Below, one piece after another: positions 1 to 7,902 of a DNA stretch of 48,484 nucleotides (position 1 is the stretch's first letter; the number at the start of each line of letters is the position of its first letter). Made by a program: the position numbers and the translations under genes. The notes below the pieces were generated by a model. It saw only the letters and a list, made by a program, of their open reading frames with translations, ran no database searches and was not told the origin of the DNA. Where the stretch lies: assembly GCA_036454645.1 (NCBI GenBank), contig JAZHSQ010000014.1, positions 1-48,484 of the forward strand, read 5' to 3'. Origin of the DNA: Olsenella_K sp036454645. Lineage in GTDB: Bacteria > Actinomycetota > Coriobacteriia > Coriobacteriales > Atopobiaceae.

Positions 1-660
1 GGCGAGCTCGTCCTGGCAGCCGTCCTCGAGCTTCCAGGATGAGCCGTCGCGGCGGAGCCTGAGCTCCCCCTCGGTGCCGACCGTCTGTGTCGAGGCGTCG
101 ATCTCCTCGTAGAGGAGCTCCGCGTAGCGTCTCGAGATCGCCTCCTGGTCGCCCGCCTCGTACGCCTGCCGGCCCTCGTCGCTCGCGAGCCAGTCGTCCG
201 CGCGCTGCTCTGCGGAGGCCATCGCCGCGGAGAAGTCCGCGTTGGAGCTCGAGACGGCCACGACCGCCTCGTCGCCCGTCACCTGGACGGAGTCGATCGC
301 GTAGTCGAAGTGGGCGCCCAGGTGGGACATCAGGTCGTAGAGGTCGATGCCCTCCCCCGCGAGCTCCGCCTCCGCCGCGTCGAGCTCCGACGAGCCGGAG
401 TCGCCCACGAGCCCGGCGAGGCCCTCCCTCGTGGGGTCCCTGAGCGCGTCGAGGATCGCGGTCGCAGCCTGCCTCGCCTGGGACTCGTCGTCCGCGCAGG
501 CCGAGAGCGCGCCGGCCGCCACGAGCGCGATCGCGACCGCCAGCACGGCCGCGAGGAGTCCCCGGGCCCGTGCCAGCGCCCGCGCCTCCGACCGGCCCGC
601 GCCCGTGCCCGCCATGCGCGCCGTCGCCCGCACGCCGCGCGCGGCCTCGCGCGGCCTCAT
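1..660 (-). CDS. Putative lipoprotein, 3' end cut by window edge
   Basis: The minus-strand frame runs from an ATG at 660 to base 1 without a stop, so 220 residues are visible and the C-terminus is missing. A basic N-region is followed by a hydrophobic segment (about residues 35-53) and a lipobox LSAC with Cys55, which predicts a surface lipoprotein processed by signal peptidase II. An alternative ATG at 615 would give a more usual 39-residue signal peptide. The exported part is acidic and looks like a small mixed helix/strand domain (GEAVVAVSS-type strands, then a helical YAELLYEEID stretch). It recalls the DUF4878/DUF5105-type lipoproteins of Gram-positive bacteria, but I cannot assign a family. 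Its ATG overlaps the stop of the upstream gene (ATGA), so translation is probably coupled. Function unknown. Confidence 0.75.
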   Translation of the reverse strand, partial: MRPREAARGVRATARMAGTGAGRSEARALARARGLLAAVLAVAIALVAAGALSACADDESQARQAATAILDALRDPTREGLAGLVGDSGSSELDAAEAELAGEGIDLYDLMSHLGAHFDYAIDSVQVTGDEAVVAVSSSNADFSAAMASAEQRADDWLASDEGRQAYEAGDQEAISRRYAELLYEEIDASTQTVGTEGELRLRRDGSSWKLEDGCQDELA

Positions 661-1541
661 GCCACCGCGAGGACGCACTCGAGCTTCGAGACGAACGGCA
701 AGGGACTCGCGTGGCCGCAGCGCAGACGGATGAGCGCGTGCAGCGGGTCCTTCTCGCCCTGCGCGAGCCTCAGGAACTCCACGCCGTCGCCCCCGGGCAC
801 CCACGGGTCCAGCACCTCGGCCGCCTGCTCGAGGACGCGACCCATGGCGCCTTCGTCCGCGAGGTCGAGCTCGAAGTCGACGCAGCTCCCGAAGCCGTTC
901 CTGATGATGCCCGAGGCCACGGAGAAGGACGGGTCGTGCGGCAGGCCCGGGTAGTAGACGTGGGCGACCTTCGGGTGGCACAGCAGGTAGTAGGCGATGA
1001 CCTGCGCGCAGTCGAAGGCCGCGCGGCGCCGCTCGTCGAAGTCCTCAAGGCCGGCCACGAGCTCCGCGACCTCCTCCGCCGTGGGCCTGCGGATGCACTT
1101 GAGCCTGCGGCCGAGGTCGGCCACCTCCTGCACGGCGTCCCGCGAGACGCTGATCGCCATGAGGTTGGAGCCCTCGCGCTGCACCACGTGGTCGAGCTCC
1201 TCGTAGGCGATGTGCGCGCCGAGGCGCGTCGCCTGGCACCCGAAGGAGGTGGCCAGCGTGTTGTCCGCCACGAGGAGCTCCCCCGCGTCGCGGGCGTCCC
1301 CGGCGGCCAGGCGCACGTCGTGGCACGTGACCGGCCTGCCGCCGAGGACCCGTAGGAACCTGACCTTGCGCTCGAGGCCCAGCTGCTTGAGCGCCCCCAT
1401 GCCGTCCTTCATCGCCACGATGCGGGTCCGCACGGCGCACAGCCGCTTCGAGAAGCCGTCCTCGATGGTGGCGAGGGCGTCCTCGTACGCGGCTTGGTCG
1501 TTTCGAATCCTCTCCAGCTCGGCCGCGCTTCCAGATGTCAA
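657..1541 (-). CDS. Degenerate Cys/Met-metabolism PLP-fold protein
   Basis: 294 residues from a TTG start with a good ribosome site (GAAAGGA) just upstream. Two blocks match the cystathionine gamma-synthase / O-acetylhomoserine sulfhydrylase family: VADNTLATSF at 91-100 (the DNT whose Asp contacts the PLP ring) and KVAHVYYPGLP at 191-201 followed by GFGSCVDFEL. The C-terminal LIRLRCG resembles the substrate-carboxylate Arg motif. The family's SATKY lysine, which forms the Schiff base, should fall near residue 118, where the sequence reads EELDHVV, so the lysine is absent. The first roughly 90 residues do not resemble the family's N-terminal domain, and the protein is about 90 residues shorter than usual. 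A catalytically dead or repurposed paralogue is likely. It is coupled to the downstream lipoprotein gene. Substrate unknown. Confidence 0.7.
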   Translation of the reverse strand: MTSGSAAELERIRNDQAAYEDALATIEDGFSKRLCAVRTRIVAMKDGMGALKQLGLERKVRFLRVLGGRPVTCHDVRLAAGDARDAGELLVADNTLATSFGCQATRLGAHIAYEELDHVVQREGSNLMAISVSRDAVQEVADLGRRLKCIRRPTAEEVAELVAGLEDFDERRRAAFDCAQVIAYYLLCHPKVAHVYYPGLPHDPSFSVASGIIRNGFGSCVDFELDLADEGAMGRVLEQAAEVLDPWVPGGDGVEFLRLAQGEKDPLHALIRLRCGHASPLPFVSKLECVLAVA

Positions 1542-1912
1542 GGTGTGTCCTTTCCCGATGCTTCCGACAGTCTCCGCTTCTTACAGATTCCGCTACTAGA
1601 GCAGAGTTTAACATCGGCTGAAACCGCCGCCCTCAAGGAAGCGGCGACCGCTCGCAACCGTGGGCGAGCCGCCGAAGGCGCGTGGCGGCGCCGCGGGCGC
1701 CTCCGGCTACTCCGGCGCCTCCGGGCGGCACGGGCGGCAGGTCCTTCTCGCCCGCGATTGGGCGGCGCGCTGCCCTCGGCCGAGCTACGGGCGGCGGGCC
1801 CTCCCCGCCCGCGACCCCGACACGTGGGGTCCCGCCGTCCGTACGTCGACAGGCGGCATGGCGCTTCGGCGCTGGTGCTACCATCGTCTAGCACACTACG
1901 AAGGGACCACAA
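1542..1912. other. Divergent intergenic region, no gene seen
   Basis: 371 bases between the PLP-fold gene (-) and the DUF3825-like gene (+). Short open frames here have no ribosome site or recognisable protein. The middle is G+C-rich with a short direct repeat, GGCGCCTCCGG at 1696-1706 and 1714-1724. The end nearest the minus-strand gene is A+T-richer (1575-1615) and is the likely place for its promoter, but I cannot pick convincing -35/-10 boxes on either strand. Confidence 0.6.
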
Positions 1913-4174
1913 TTGCAGCATACCTTGACACCTGGGAATAAGCTCTACTTCTATCGCCTCCTTTCGGAGCGCTTCGGGTTCGGGCGCCAGACGTTCGTGA
2001 CGCACGTCGAGGAGGCGCTCGCCGACGAGGGGCTCTCGGCGGAGGACCTCGGCATCGCGTCCACACGCGAGCTCCTCGAAATGCTCGACGAGTTCGTGAC
2101 CATCCTCGACTTCAAGGGCGGCCGCTCCTACATCCGCATCGAGCGCCTGCCCGACTGGGACAAGTACCTCGAGGCCGCCGAGGACGACAAGGGCCGCAAG
2201 GGCGCGGCGGCGAGCGGCAAGCCCTGGCGGAAGGGTCGCCAGCCTAAGGGCGCACGCCCGACCAGGCCGAAGTGCGTACGCAGGCCGGCGGAGAAGGACG
2301 CGGGGCCCGCGGCTTCGTCGGACGTCGCAGGCTCCCCCTCGCTCGAGGCCCCTTCCCCCTCACTCGAGGCCCCTTCCGGGGAGGCGGCCGGCACGCCGAG
2401 CCCCGAGCATAGCCCCGAGTCCGCGGAGGATGAGGCTGCGGGCCCCGACGACACGTCCTTCTCCGCTCCCGCATCCGCCCCTGTCGCCACCCCCGCGCCC
2501 GAGCTTGCGCCCGCCGGCGCTGACGCCGACGCGGGCCCTGGCCCCGAGGTCGCGGGCGAGCCCGAGGCTGCGAGCGGCCTCGGCTCCGAGCCCGAGGCCG
2601 TCGCCGCCGAGGCCGTCGCAGTCGAGGCCGTCGCCGGCGTGCGCGACACCGTCAAGCCCGACCCCGAGGCCGACGCCGGCGGGACCGTCGCCGAGCCCGC
2701 AGCCGCCGCGACCACGAGCGCAGCCGCACCCGAGGCGCGCCCAGCCGCCGAACCCGCCGCCGTGACCGTAGCCGCCGCGGGCGAGGTGCCCGACCTGCGC
2801 GGCATTCCGACCGACTTCTGCGCCGAGGTGCACCTCCCCACGCGCCTCGCCGGCGCGCTCGCGCGCGTCCTCCCCTTCGACGTGAACCTCCCCAGAGTCC
2901 TCGACGAGGACTGGGCCTACGCCGTCTCGACCGGCGCCGTCCGGGGGAGCCGCACGCGCGTCTCCTTCCCGCTGAGGTACCTGCACTCCGACGGCACCCC
3001 CATCGAGCTCGCGCTCGCCCACGGCAAGCCCGACCCCGCCGGGAGGTCCTGGCGCGTCGAGCGCGTGGACGGCGACGCGACCGGCGAGGCCCAGCAGGCG
3101 GCCGGCCTCGCTGGTAGCTCGACCGTCCCCGAGCCCTGGGAGCTCCTGGTCCCCGCGCGCCGCGACTTCGACGAGCGCCTCAGCGTGACGCGCGAGTTCG
3201 CGTCCCTCGTCGCCATCCCCTCGTGGGACGCGCTCCTCGGCGCGCTCGCCTCCGCCTGCGCACCCGAGGGGTGGGCCCACGATCAGTCCGGCGACGCTCC
3301 TGACGACCGCGGCCTTCTCCGCTACTACCTATGCGCGACCGTGCATCGCATCATGTGCCAGGGCGGGCTCGTCCAAGACGCGGACGGCGGAAGGGCCGTT
3401 CTCGACACCGGCCTACGCGACCCACGGGGCCTCGACGTGTACCTCACGCTCAGGGCCACCGAAAAGGACGCGTCCTCCGGGGTCAGCTCCCCATGGACGG
3501 CCGACGCCGTCGTCGCGGCCGACCCCCTCGCCGAGGAGCGCACGGGCGCCCTCGCCGGCTTCGCGGAGCTTCCGCTTCCCGCGAGCTACCTCGCGGGCGC
3601 GGAGGGCCTCGTGCCCGCGCTCGACGCCCGGGTCGAGCTCGACCTTCGCCAGGTCGCCCTGCACCAGCTGGCACGGCTCCCGCACGCGTTCCTTGAGGGG
3701 GTCCTGGCGACGGGCGGGAGCTCAGCGACGGGCGAGGGTTCGATGACGGGCGAGAACCAGGCGCTGGGCGAGGGCTCGGCGACAGCCGAGGACCCCGCGG
3801 CTGACGAGGACCAGGCGACGGTCGTGCGCGCGGCCGAGCTCCTCGCGGACGGCTCCTTCGACGAGCTCGGCCGGCTTATCCTAGGCGACGACGTCCTTCT
3901 CGCCCGCCTGGGCAGGCCGATAGAGCTGGCGTGCCAACGCGCGCTGCGGTCGGCGGCGCTCGGCTTCCGACCCTGCGCGCCGGCCTACGACCCTTCTGCC
4001 GACGTGGTGGCGCCGCTCCTGCCGCTTGCGCTCGCAGGCGACGCCGTCGACTGCAGCGCCGCACTGCGGCCGACTGGGGACGGCGGCTATGTGGTCGGCG
4101 CCTTCCTCTCGGTCGCGGACGCCCGCGCCTGCGCCCGTCCAGCCTGCGCCTGCCTTCCCGCCTGGCTCCTCTGA
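1913..4174 (+). CDS. DUF3825-like protein with winged-helix-like N-terminus
   Basis: 753 residues from a TTG start with AAGGGA seven bases upstream. Three parts are visible. Residues 1-85 form a small helical domain ending in a beta hairpin (helices, LGIASTRELLEML, then FKGGRSYIRI) that resembles OST-HTH/LOTUS winged helices. Residues about 90-295 are a low-complexity Ala/Pro/Glu/Gly linker, probably disordered. From about 300 to the end the pattern fits DUF3825 as I remember it: DEDWAYAVSTG, a WDALL...EGWAHD block, LLRYYLCATVHRI, VLDTGL, LPLPASYL, LHQLARLPHAFL, then a hydrophobic LLPLALAG and a closing strand pair. A second low-complexity Gly/Glu/Thr insert (about 600-640) interrupts that domain. 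LOTUS-type domains bind RNA, so an RNA-related role is possible but is only an inference. No neighbour explains it. Family call moderate, function unknown. Confidence 0.7.
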   Translation: MQHTLTPGNKLYFYRLLSERFGFGRQTFVTHVEEALADEGLSAEDLGIASTRELLEMLDEFVTILDFKGGRSYIRIERLPDWDKYLEAAEDDKGRKGAAASGKPWRKGRQPKGARPTRPKCVRRPAEKDAGPAASSDVAGSPSLEAPSPSLEAPSGEAAGTPSPEHSPESAEDEAAGPDDTSFSAPASAPVATPAPELAPAGADADAGPGPEVAGEPEAASGLGSEPEAVAAEAVAVEAVAGVRDTVKPDPEADAGGTVAEPAAAATTSAAAPEARPAAEPAAVTVAAAGEVPDLRGIPTDFCAEVHLPTRLAGALARVLPFDVNLPRVLDEDWAYAVSTGAVRGSRTRVSFPLRYLHSDGTPIELALAHGKPDPAGRSWRVERVDGDATGEAQQAAGLAGSSTVPEPWELLVPARRDFDERLSVTREFASLVAIPSWDALLGALASACAPEGWAHDQSGDAPDDRGLLRYYLCATVHRIMCQGGLVQDADGGRAVLDTGLRDPRGLDVYLTLRATEKDASSGVSSPWTADAVVAADPLAEERTGALAGFAELPLPASYLAGAEGLVPALDARVELDLRQVALHQLARLPHAFLEGVLATGGSSATGEGSMTGENQALGEGSATAEDPAADEDQATVVRAAELLADGSFDELGRLILGDDVLLARLGRPIELACQRALRSAALGFRPCAPAYDPSADVVAPLLPLALAGDAVDCSAALRPTGDGGYVVGAFLSVADARACARPACACLPAWLL

Positions 4175-4377
4175 CGCCTAAACCCAAGCTCCGCGCGCCA
4201 CGAGCCCGCCTCGCGGCCGGAATCCACGCGAGCTGGCCGAGGGCAGGACGGCACAGGCCGGCGCGGTCCTGCACCAGTCGTTGCGGCCAGACGCAGGCCG
4301 GCGCTGGCCGGTGCTGGCGGGCGCCACCCTCGGGCCACCGACTCGCCGGCACCTCAGTAGCTCTCAGGAGCACTGCG

Positions 4378-4546
4378 TGCAGCATTGGCAGTTATGGACG
4401 GGTCCATGGGTAGCCGTGCGGTCGTCGCCCGCCCGGGGCCAACGTTTTCCCAGAAAAGGGATGAGGCAAAGCAGCACGGGCGGGCGCCTTGCCTCCCGGG
4501 AGTCCGGACCGAACCCGCCGACCCGTCCATAAGTCGCAGAAATGCA
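4378..4546. repeat. Intergenic element with 27-base inverted ends, copy 1
   Basis: Left end 4378-4404 reads TGCA, 14 bases, GGACGGGTC. Right end 4520-4546 is its inverted counterpart (GACCCGTCC, 14 bases, TGCA). Within the 14 variable bases the A at position 9 and the TTA at positions 11-13 are shared. The same end motif with identical spacing bounds a second element at 26744-26922. The interior carries AACGTTTTCCCAG (4441-4453), with a near-match in the other copy in opposite orientation. No open frame inside. It could be a non-autonomous mobile element, a REP/BIME-like repeat, or a structured 3'-end RNA; the sequence alone cannot decide. Confidence 0.7.
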
Positions 4547-4604
4547 CGCCCCGGCATGAGGAATTGCTCGTAGGTCCTTCCGTGCCGGCGTAGGCCTCCT
4601 GCGG

Positions 4605-4667
4605 CCGGCGCACCGTGGCTCACGCGCGACCTGCGCCCGGCGCACCGTGACTCACGCGCGACCTGCG
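4605..4667. repeat. Two-copy 32-base tandem repeat
   Basis: CCGGCGCACCGTG(G/A)CTCACGCGCGACCTGCG occurs at 4605-4635 and 4637-4667 with a single mismatch and a 32-base period. It is noncoding and lies between the inverted-end element and the thrS terminator. Probably a recent slippage duplication. Confidence 0.8.
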
Positions 4668-4685
4668 GCGGAACCCCCGCAACGA

Positions 4686-4735
4686 GAAGCGCCCCCACCC
4701 AGACCCGTATCCCGGGTCCCGGATGGGGGCGCTTC
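4686..4735 (-). terminator. Hairpin downstream of thrS
   Basis: GAAGCGCCCCCA at 4686-4697 pairs with TGGGGGCGCTTC at 4724-4735; the stem extends inward through one G-U pair and two more G-C pairs. It is about 110 bases past the thrS stop and the nearest strong stem, so it could end thrS transcription, and from the other side the DUF3825-like gene. No clear T-run follows. Confidence 0.5.
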
Positions 4736-4759
4736 GGCTACGTCGAACCACGCCGCAGC

Positions 4760-4854
4760 GGCGCGGCCATGTGCAGCGGCGCGTCGCGGCTAGCCGCGGC
4801 TCCTCGGCGTGGCGGCGCGGCCATGTGCAGCGGCGCGCCGCGGCTACCCGCGGC
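4760..4854. repeat. 41-base direct repeat copying the thrS 3' end
   Basis: The block at 4814-4854, which contains the thrS stop codon (4844-4846) and last codons, recurs at 4760-4800 with only two differences over 41 bases and a period of 54. The outer copy is noncoding and still carries the TAG. This looks like a recent tandem duplication across the gene end. It may have displaced the original terminator away from the stop codon. Confidence 0.8.
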
Positions 4855-6607
4855 GCTCGCGGATCTCGGCCGTGACGTCGGCGATGAAGTCGTCGAGCTC
4901 GGCCGCGTGCGTCTCGTTGGTGCGGTCGCGCACGGAGATGTTGCCGGCCTCCTTCTCCTTCTCGCCGAGGATCAGCATGTACGGCACGCGGTCGATGCTG
5001 CGGGCCTCGCGGATCTTGTAGCCGATCTTCTCGTCGCGCTCGTCCACCTTTACGCGCACGCCGGCGTCGCGGAGCTTGCGCGCGACCTCGTCCGCGTACT
5101 CGCGCGTCTTCTCGGAGACCGGGAGCACCTTGACCTGGCAGGGCGAGAGCCAGGTGGGGAACTTGCCCGCGTACTGCTCGGTCAGCATGCCGATGAAGCG
5201 CTCGAACGAGCCGAAGCCGGCGCGATGAATCATGATCGGGCGCTTCTTGCTGCCGTCCTTGTCCGTGTACTCGAGCTCGAAGTTCTGCGGGAGCTGGAAG
5301 TCGAGCTGGATGGTGCCGCACTGCCAGGTCCTGCCGAGGCAGTCCTGCAGGTGGAAGTCGATCTTGGGGCCGTAGAAGGCGCCGTCGCCGGGGTTGAGCG
5401 TGTACTCGACGCCCATGGCCTCCAGCGCGTCCTTGAGGCCCTGCTCGGCGAGCGCCCAGTCCTCGTCGGACCCCATGGAGTCCTCGGGGCGCGTGGAGAG
5501 CTCGACCTTGTAGGGGAACCCGAACTGCTTGTAGTAGGCCGTGATCAGGTGCGCGACGTCCGTGACCTGCTCGGTGATCTGGTCCGGGCGGATGAAGAGG
5601 TGGGCGTCGTCCTGCGTGAACGAGCGGACGCGGAACAGGCCGTGCAGGGCGCCGCGCAGCTCGTGGCGGTGGTCCTTGCCGGCCTCGGCGAGCTTGAGCG
5701 GCAGATCACGGTAGCTGCGCGGGCGGGACTTGTAGATGAGGCAGGCACCGGGGCAGTTCATCGGCTTGATGGCGTAGTCCTCGTCGTCGATGGACGTGGT
5801 GTACATGTTCTCCTTGTAGTGGTCCCAGTGGCCCGAGGTCTCCCAGAGCTGGCGGGAGAGGATGATCGGCGTGTCGACCTGCTCGTAGCCGTAGGCGTCC
5901 TGCATCTCCATCCAGTACTGCTTGAGGGAGTTGACGATCCTCATGCCGTTGGGGAGCCAGAAGGGGAAGCCCGGACCGAAGTCCAAGAACATGAACAGCT
6001 CCATCTCCTTGCCGATCTTGCGGTGGTCGCGCTTCTCGGCCTCCTCGAGGAGCTGGAAGTAGGCGTCCATCTCGTCCTTGTTGCGGAACGCGACGCCGTT
6101 GATGCGGGTGAGCATCTTGTTGTTGGAGTCGGCCTTCCAGTAGGCGCCCGAGACGGCCGTGAGGTTGAAGGCCTTCAGCGCCTTGGTGTAGAGCAGGTGG
6201 GGTCCCACGCACATGTCGACGTACTCGCCCTGCTGGTAGAAGGTGATGCGCGCGGACGGGTCGAGGTCGCCGATGTGCTCGACCTTGTAGTCCTGGCCGC
6301 GCTCGGACATGAAGGCCACGGCCTCGTCGCGCGGCTTCTCGAAGGCCTGGAACTTGAGGTTCTCCTTGCAGATCTTGCGCATCTCCGCCTCGATCGCGGG
6401 GAAGTCCTCCTCGGAGATCTTCTTGTCGCCGAGGTCGACGTCGTAGTAGAAGCCGTTGTCGGTCACGGGGCCGTAGGCGAACTTCGCCCCGGGGTAGAGG
6501 CGCGCGATGGCCTGAGCCATGATGTGGGCCGCGGAGTGGCGGATTACGTGAAGTTCCTGGTCCTCGGGGATCTCCTCGACATGGCCGTCGTTGAACAGTG
6601 CCTTCAT
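4844..6607 (-). CDS. thrS: Threonyl-tRNA synthetase without TGS domain
   Basis: 587 residues. Charges tRNA-Thr in the cytoplasm. The editing domain is recognised by HSAAH (His24, His28) and MCVGPH (Cys133, His137), the four residues that clear mischarged serine. The class II core follows, with motif 2 around GLFRVRSFTQDDAH and motif 3 around GSFERFIGML, then a C-terminal anticodon-binding domain starting near WLSPCQVKVLPVS. The usual N-terminal TGS domain (about 60 residues in E. coli) is missing: only 23 residues precede the first editing His. GAGAGG lies nine bases before the ATG and no longer in-frame start with the TGS fold was seen upstream. No T-box consensus was found in the 259-base leader. 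The 3' end is duplicated downstream. Confidence 0.97.
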   Translation of the reverse strand: MKALFNDGHVEEIPEDQELHVIRHSAAHIMAQAIARLYPGAKFAYGPVTDNGFYYDVDLGDKKISEEDFPAIEAEMRKICKENLKFQAFEKPRDEAVAFMSERGQDYKVEHIGDLDPSARITFYQQGEYVDMCVGPHLLYTKALKAFNLTAVSGAYWKADSNNKMLTRINGVAFRNKDEMDAYFQLLEEAEKRDHRKIGKEMELFMFLDFGPGFPFWLPNGMRIVNSLKQYWMEMQDAYGYEQVDTPIILSRQLWETSGHWDHYKENMYTTSIDDEDYAIKPMNCPGACLIYKSRPRSYRDLPLKLAEAGKDHRHELRGALHGLFRVRSFTQDDAHLFIRPDQITEQVTDVAHLITAYYKQFGFPYKVELSTRPEDSMGSDEDWALAEQGLKDALEAMGVEYTLNPGDGAFYGPKIDFHLQDCLGRTWQCGTIQLDFQLPQNFELEYTDKDGSKKRPIMIHRAGFGSFERFIGMLTEQYAGKFPTWLSPCQVKVLPVSEKTREYADEVARKLRDAGVRVKVDERDEKIGYKIREARSIDRVPYMLILGEKEKEAGNISVRDRTNETHAAELDDFIADVTAEIRERRG

Positions 6608-6866
6608 GTGATAAAACCTCTCACTTGGGTGTCTTCTGGCATGCGGGACGTGGCGCCTGCCGCACGGCTGGGCCGCAGCAAAAGGGCAGGCGCCTACCTA
6701 GTCGGCGTCCGCAGCGTCCCCGCGCGAGGCAGGTAGGGTCCTAAGCGCATCTCGCCTCCGTATAGCTCGACATACGCTGGGAAGTTTACACCACCTGACG
6801 CCCGCAGGCGAAGCCGGTCCCGCCGGGCCCGCCTTCGTCACGCAAGCAACGCAAGGAGGAAAGACC

Positions 6867-7727
6867 ATGGAAATCGACCGCGACAGGGCACGCGCGGCCT
6901 TCGACGCCTACGTGGCGCGCTTCGACGCAGCGGACCCCAAGATCTCGCTCAAGGCCGAGCACGCCCTGCGCGTGGCGCGCCTTGCCGAGAAGATCGCGCG
7001 CTCCGAGCTCGACCGCGCGGCCGGCAGCGGCGTCCAGCAGCCCGGCGCGGACGGCGCAAGCGGCCCGGCCGGCGCGGAGGCCTGCGCAGACCTCGCGTGG
7101 CTCCTCGGCCTCCTGCACGACGTCGGTCGCTTCATGCAGGTCCGCACCTGGGGGACCTTCGACGACTCCCGCTCCGCGAGCCACGCCGACCTCGGCGTGC
7201 GCGTGCTCTTCGAGGGCTTCGCGGGCGAGCCGCCCACGATCCGCGACTACGTGGACGACCCCTCCGAGGACGCCCTCCTGCGCGCCGCCGTCGCCCTCCA
7301 CAGCTCCTGGCACCTGCCCGCCGACCTCGACGGGCGCACGCGCTTCTTCTGCCAGGTGCTGAGGGACGCCGACAAGGTCGACATCCTCGAGGTCAACTGC
7401 GTGCGCCCGGTCGAGGACATCTACGGCATCAGCGAGCGCGACCTCCTCGCGAGCGAGCTCTCGGAGGAGAGCGTGGGCTGGTTCTGGCGCCACTCCACCA
7501 TCCCGCGCACCGCGCGCCACCACCCCGCCGACGTCCTTCTCGGCCACGCCTGCTTCGTGTGGGACCTCTGCTACCCGGAGAGCCTCCGCGAGACCGTGCG
7601 CCAGGGCCACCTCTTCCGCATGGTCGAGCGCCCCTGGCAGAGGCCGGACACGGCCCGGGAGTTCGCGCGCATGGACGCCCACCTCAGGTCATGGCTCGCC
7701 GAGGCCGGCTACCTCAACGCCGAGTGA
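6867..7727 (+). CDS. HD-domain hydrolase
   Basis: 286 residues with a textbook ribosome site (AAGGAGGAAAG) before the ATG. HD-superfamily metal ligands are visible in order: His32 in KAEHALRVARL, His84-Asp85 in GLLHDVGRF, His106 in SASHADLG, and an Asp in RDADKVDIL, with further histidines around VALHSSWHL. Such proteins are metal-dependent phosphohydrolases, often acting on nucleotides, but the substrate cannot be read from sequence. Residues about 50-75 are a low-complexity Gly/Ala insert between the first His and the HD pair. It stands alone, divergent from thrS and convergent with pflB. No signal peptide, so cytoplasmic. Confidence 0.88.
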   Translation: MEIDRDRARAAFDAYVARFDAADPKISLKAEHALRVARLAEKIARSELDRAAGSGVQQPGADGASGPAGAEACADLAWLLGLLHDVGRFMQVRTWGTFDDSRSASHADLGVRVLFEGFAGEPPTIRDYVDDPSEDALLRAAVALHSSWHLPADLDGRTRFFCQVLRDADKVDILEVNCVRPVEDIYGISERDLLASELSEESVGWFWRHSTIPRTARHHPADVLLGHACFVWDLCYPESLRETVRQGHLFRMVERPWQRPDTAREFARMDAHLRSWLAEAGYLNAE

Positions 7728-7902
7728 CCCGACCAGGATGGCGCGAGCCGGCGCCACCCGTCCTCCTGTCCCTGACGTCCACGGCCATCGCCGAGACGCC
7801 GGTTGCGTCGGGTCGAACCGCCGCCGGAAGCGGGTCGGATGCCAGGCAGCCCCGCAGTCGCGTCATGGCCAGGCGGTTGTGGGCATGTCTACCAAGGGTA
7901 AC

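Larger units (their letters stand above)
4175..4843. other. Repeat-rich gene-free convergent region
   Basis: 669 bases between the DUF3825-like gene (+) and thrS (-). No credible coding sequence. It holds four structures listed separately: an inverted-end element (4378-4546), a 32-base tandem duplication (4605-4667), a strong hairpin (4686-4735), and a 41-base direct repeat that copies the 3' end of thrS (4760-4854). The stretch 4175-4377 is G+C-rich with nothing recognisable. Confidence 0.7.

Noticed and set aside
927..935. Further GGACGGGTC strings inside genes (also 6254-6262 and 46923-46931)
   Set aside because: They lack TGCA at the fixed 14-base distance, have no inverted partner and lie in coding sequence, so they are chance matches rather than copies of the repeat.
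4354..4698. Short open frames on both strands between the DUF3825-like gene and thrS
   Set aside because: They run through the inverted-end element and tandem repeat, have no good ribosome site, and show no protein-like conservation pattern.
4769..6736. 655-codon open frame opposite thrS
   Set aside because: Val/Leu/Asp-rich mirror of thrS with no ribosome site or recognisable family.
6608..6866. Possible T-box leader of thrS
   Set aside because: No AGGGTGGNACCGCG-type antiterminator sequence on the minus strand; the same was checked and not found before valS.
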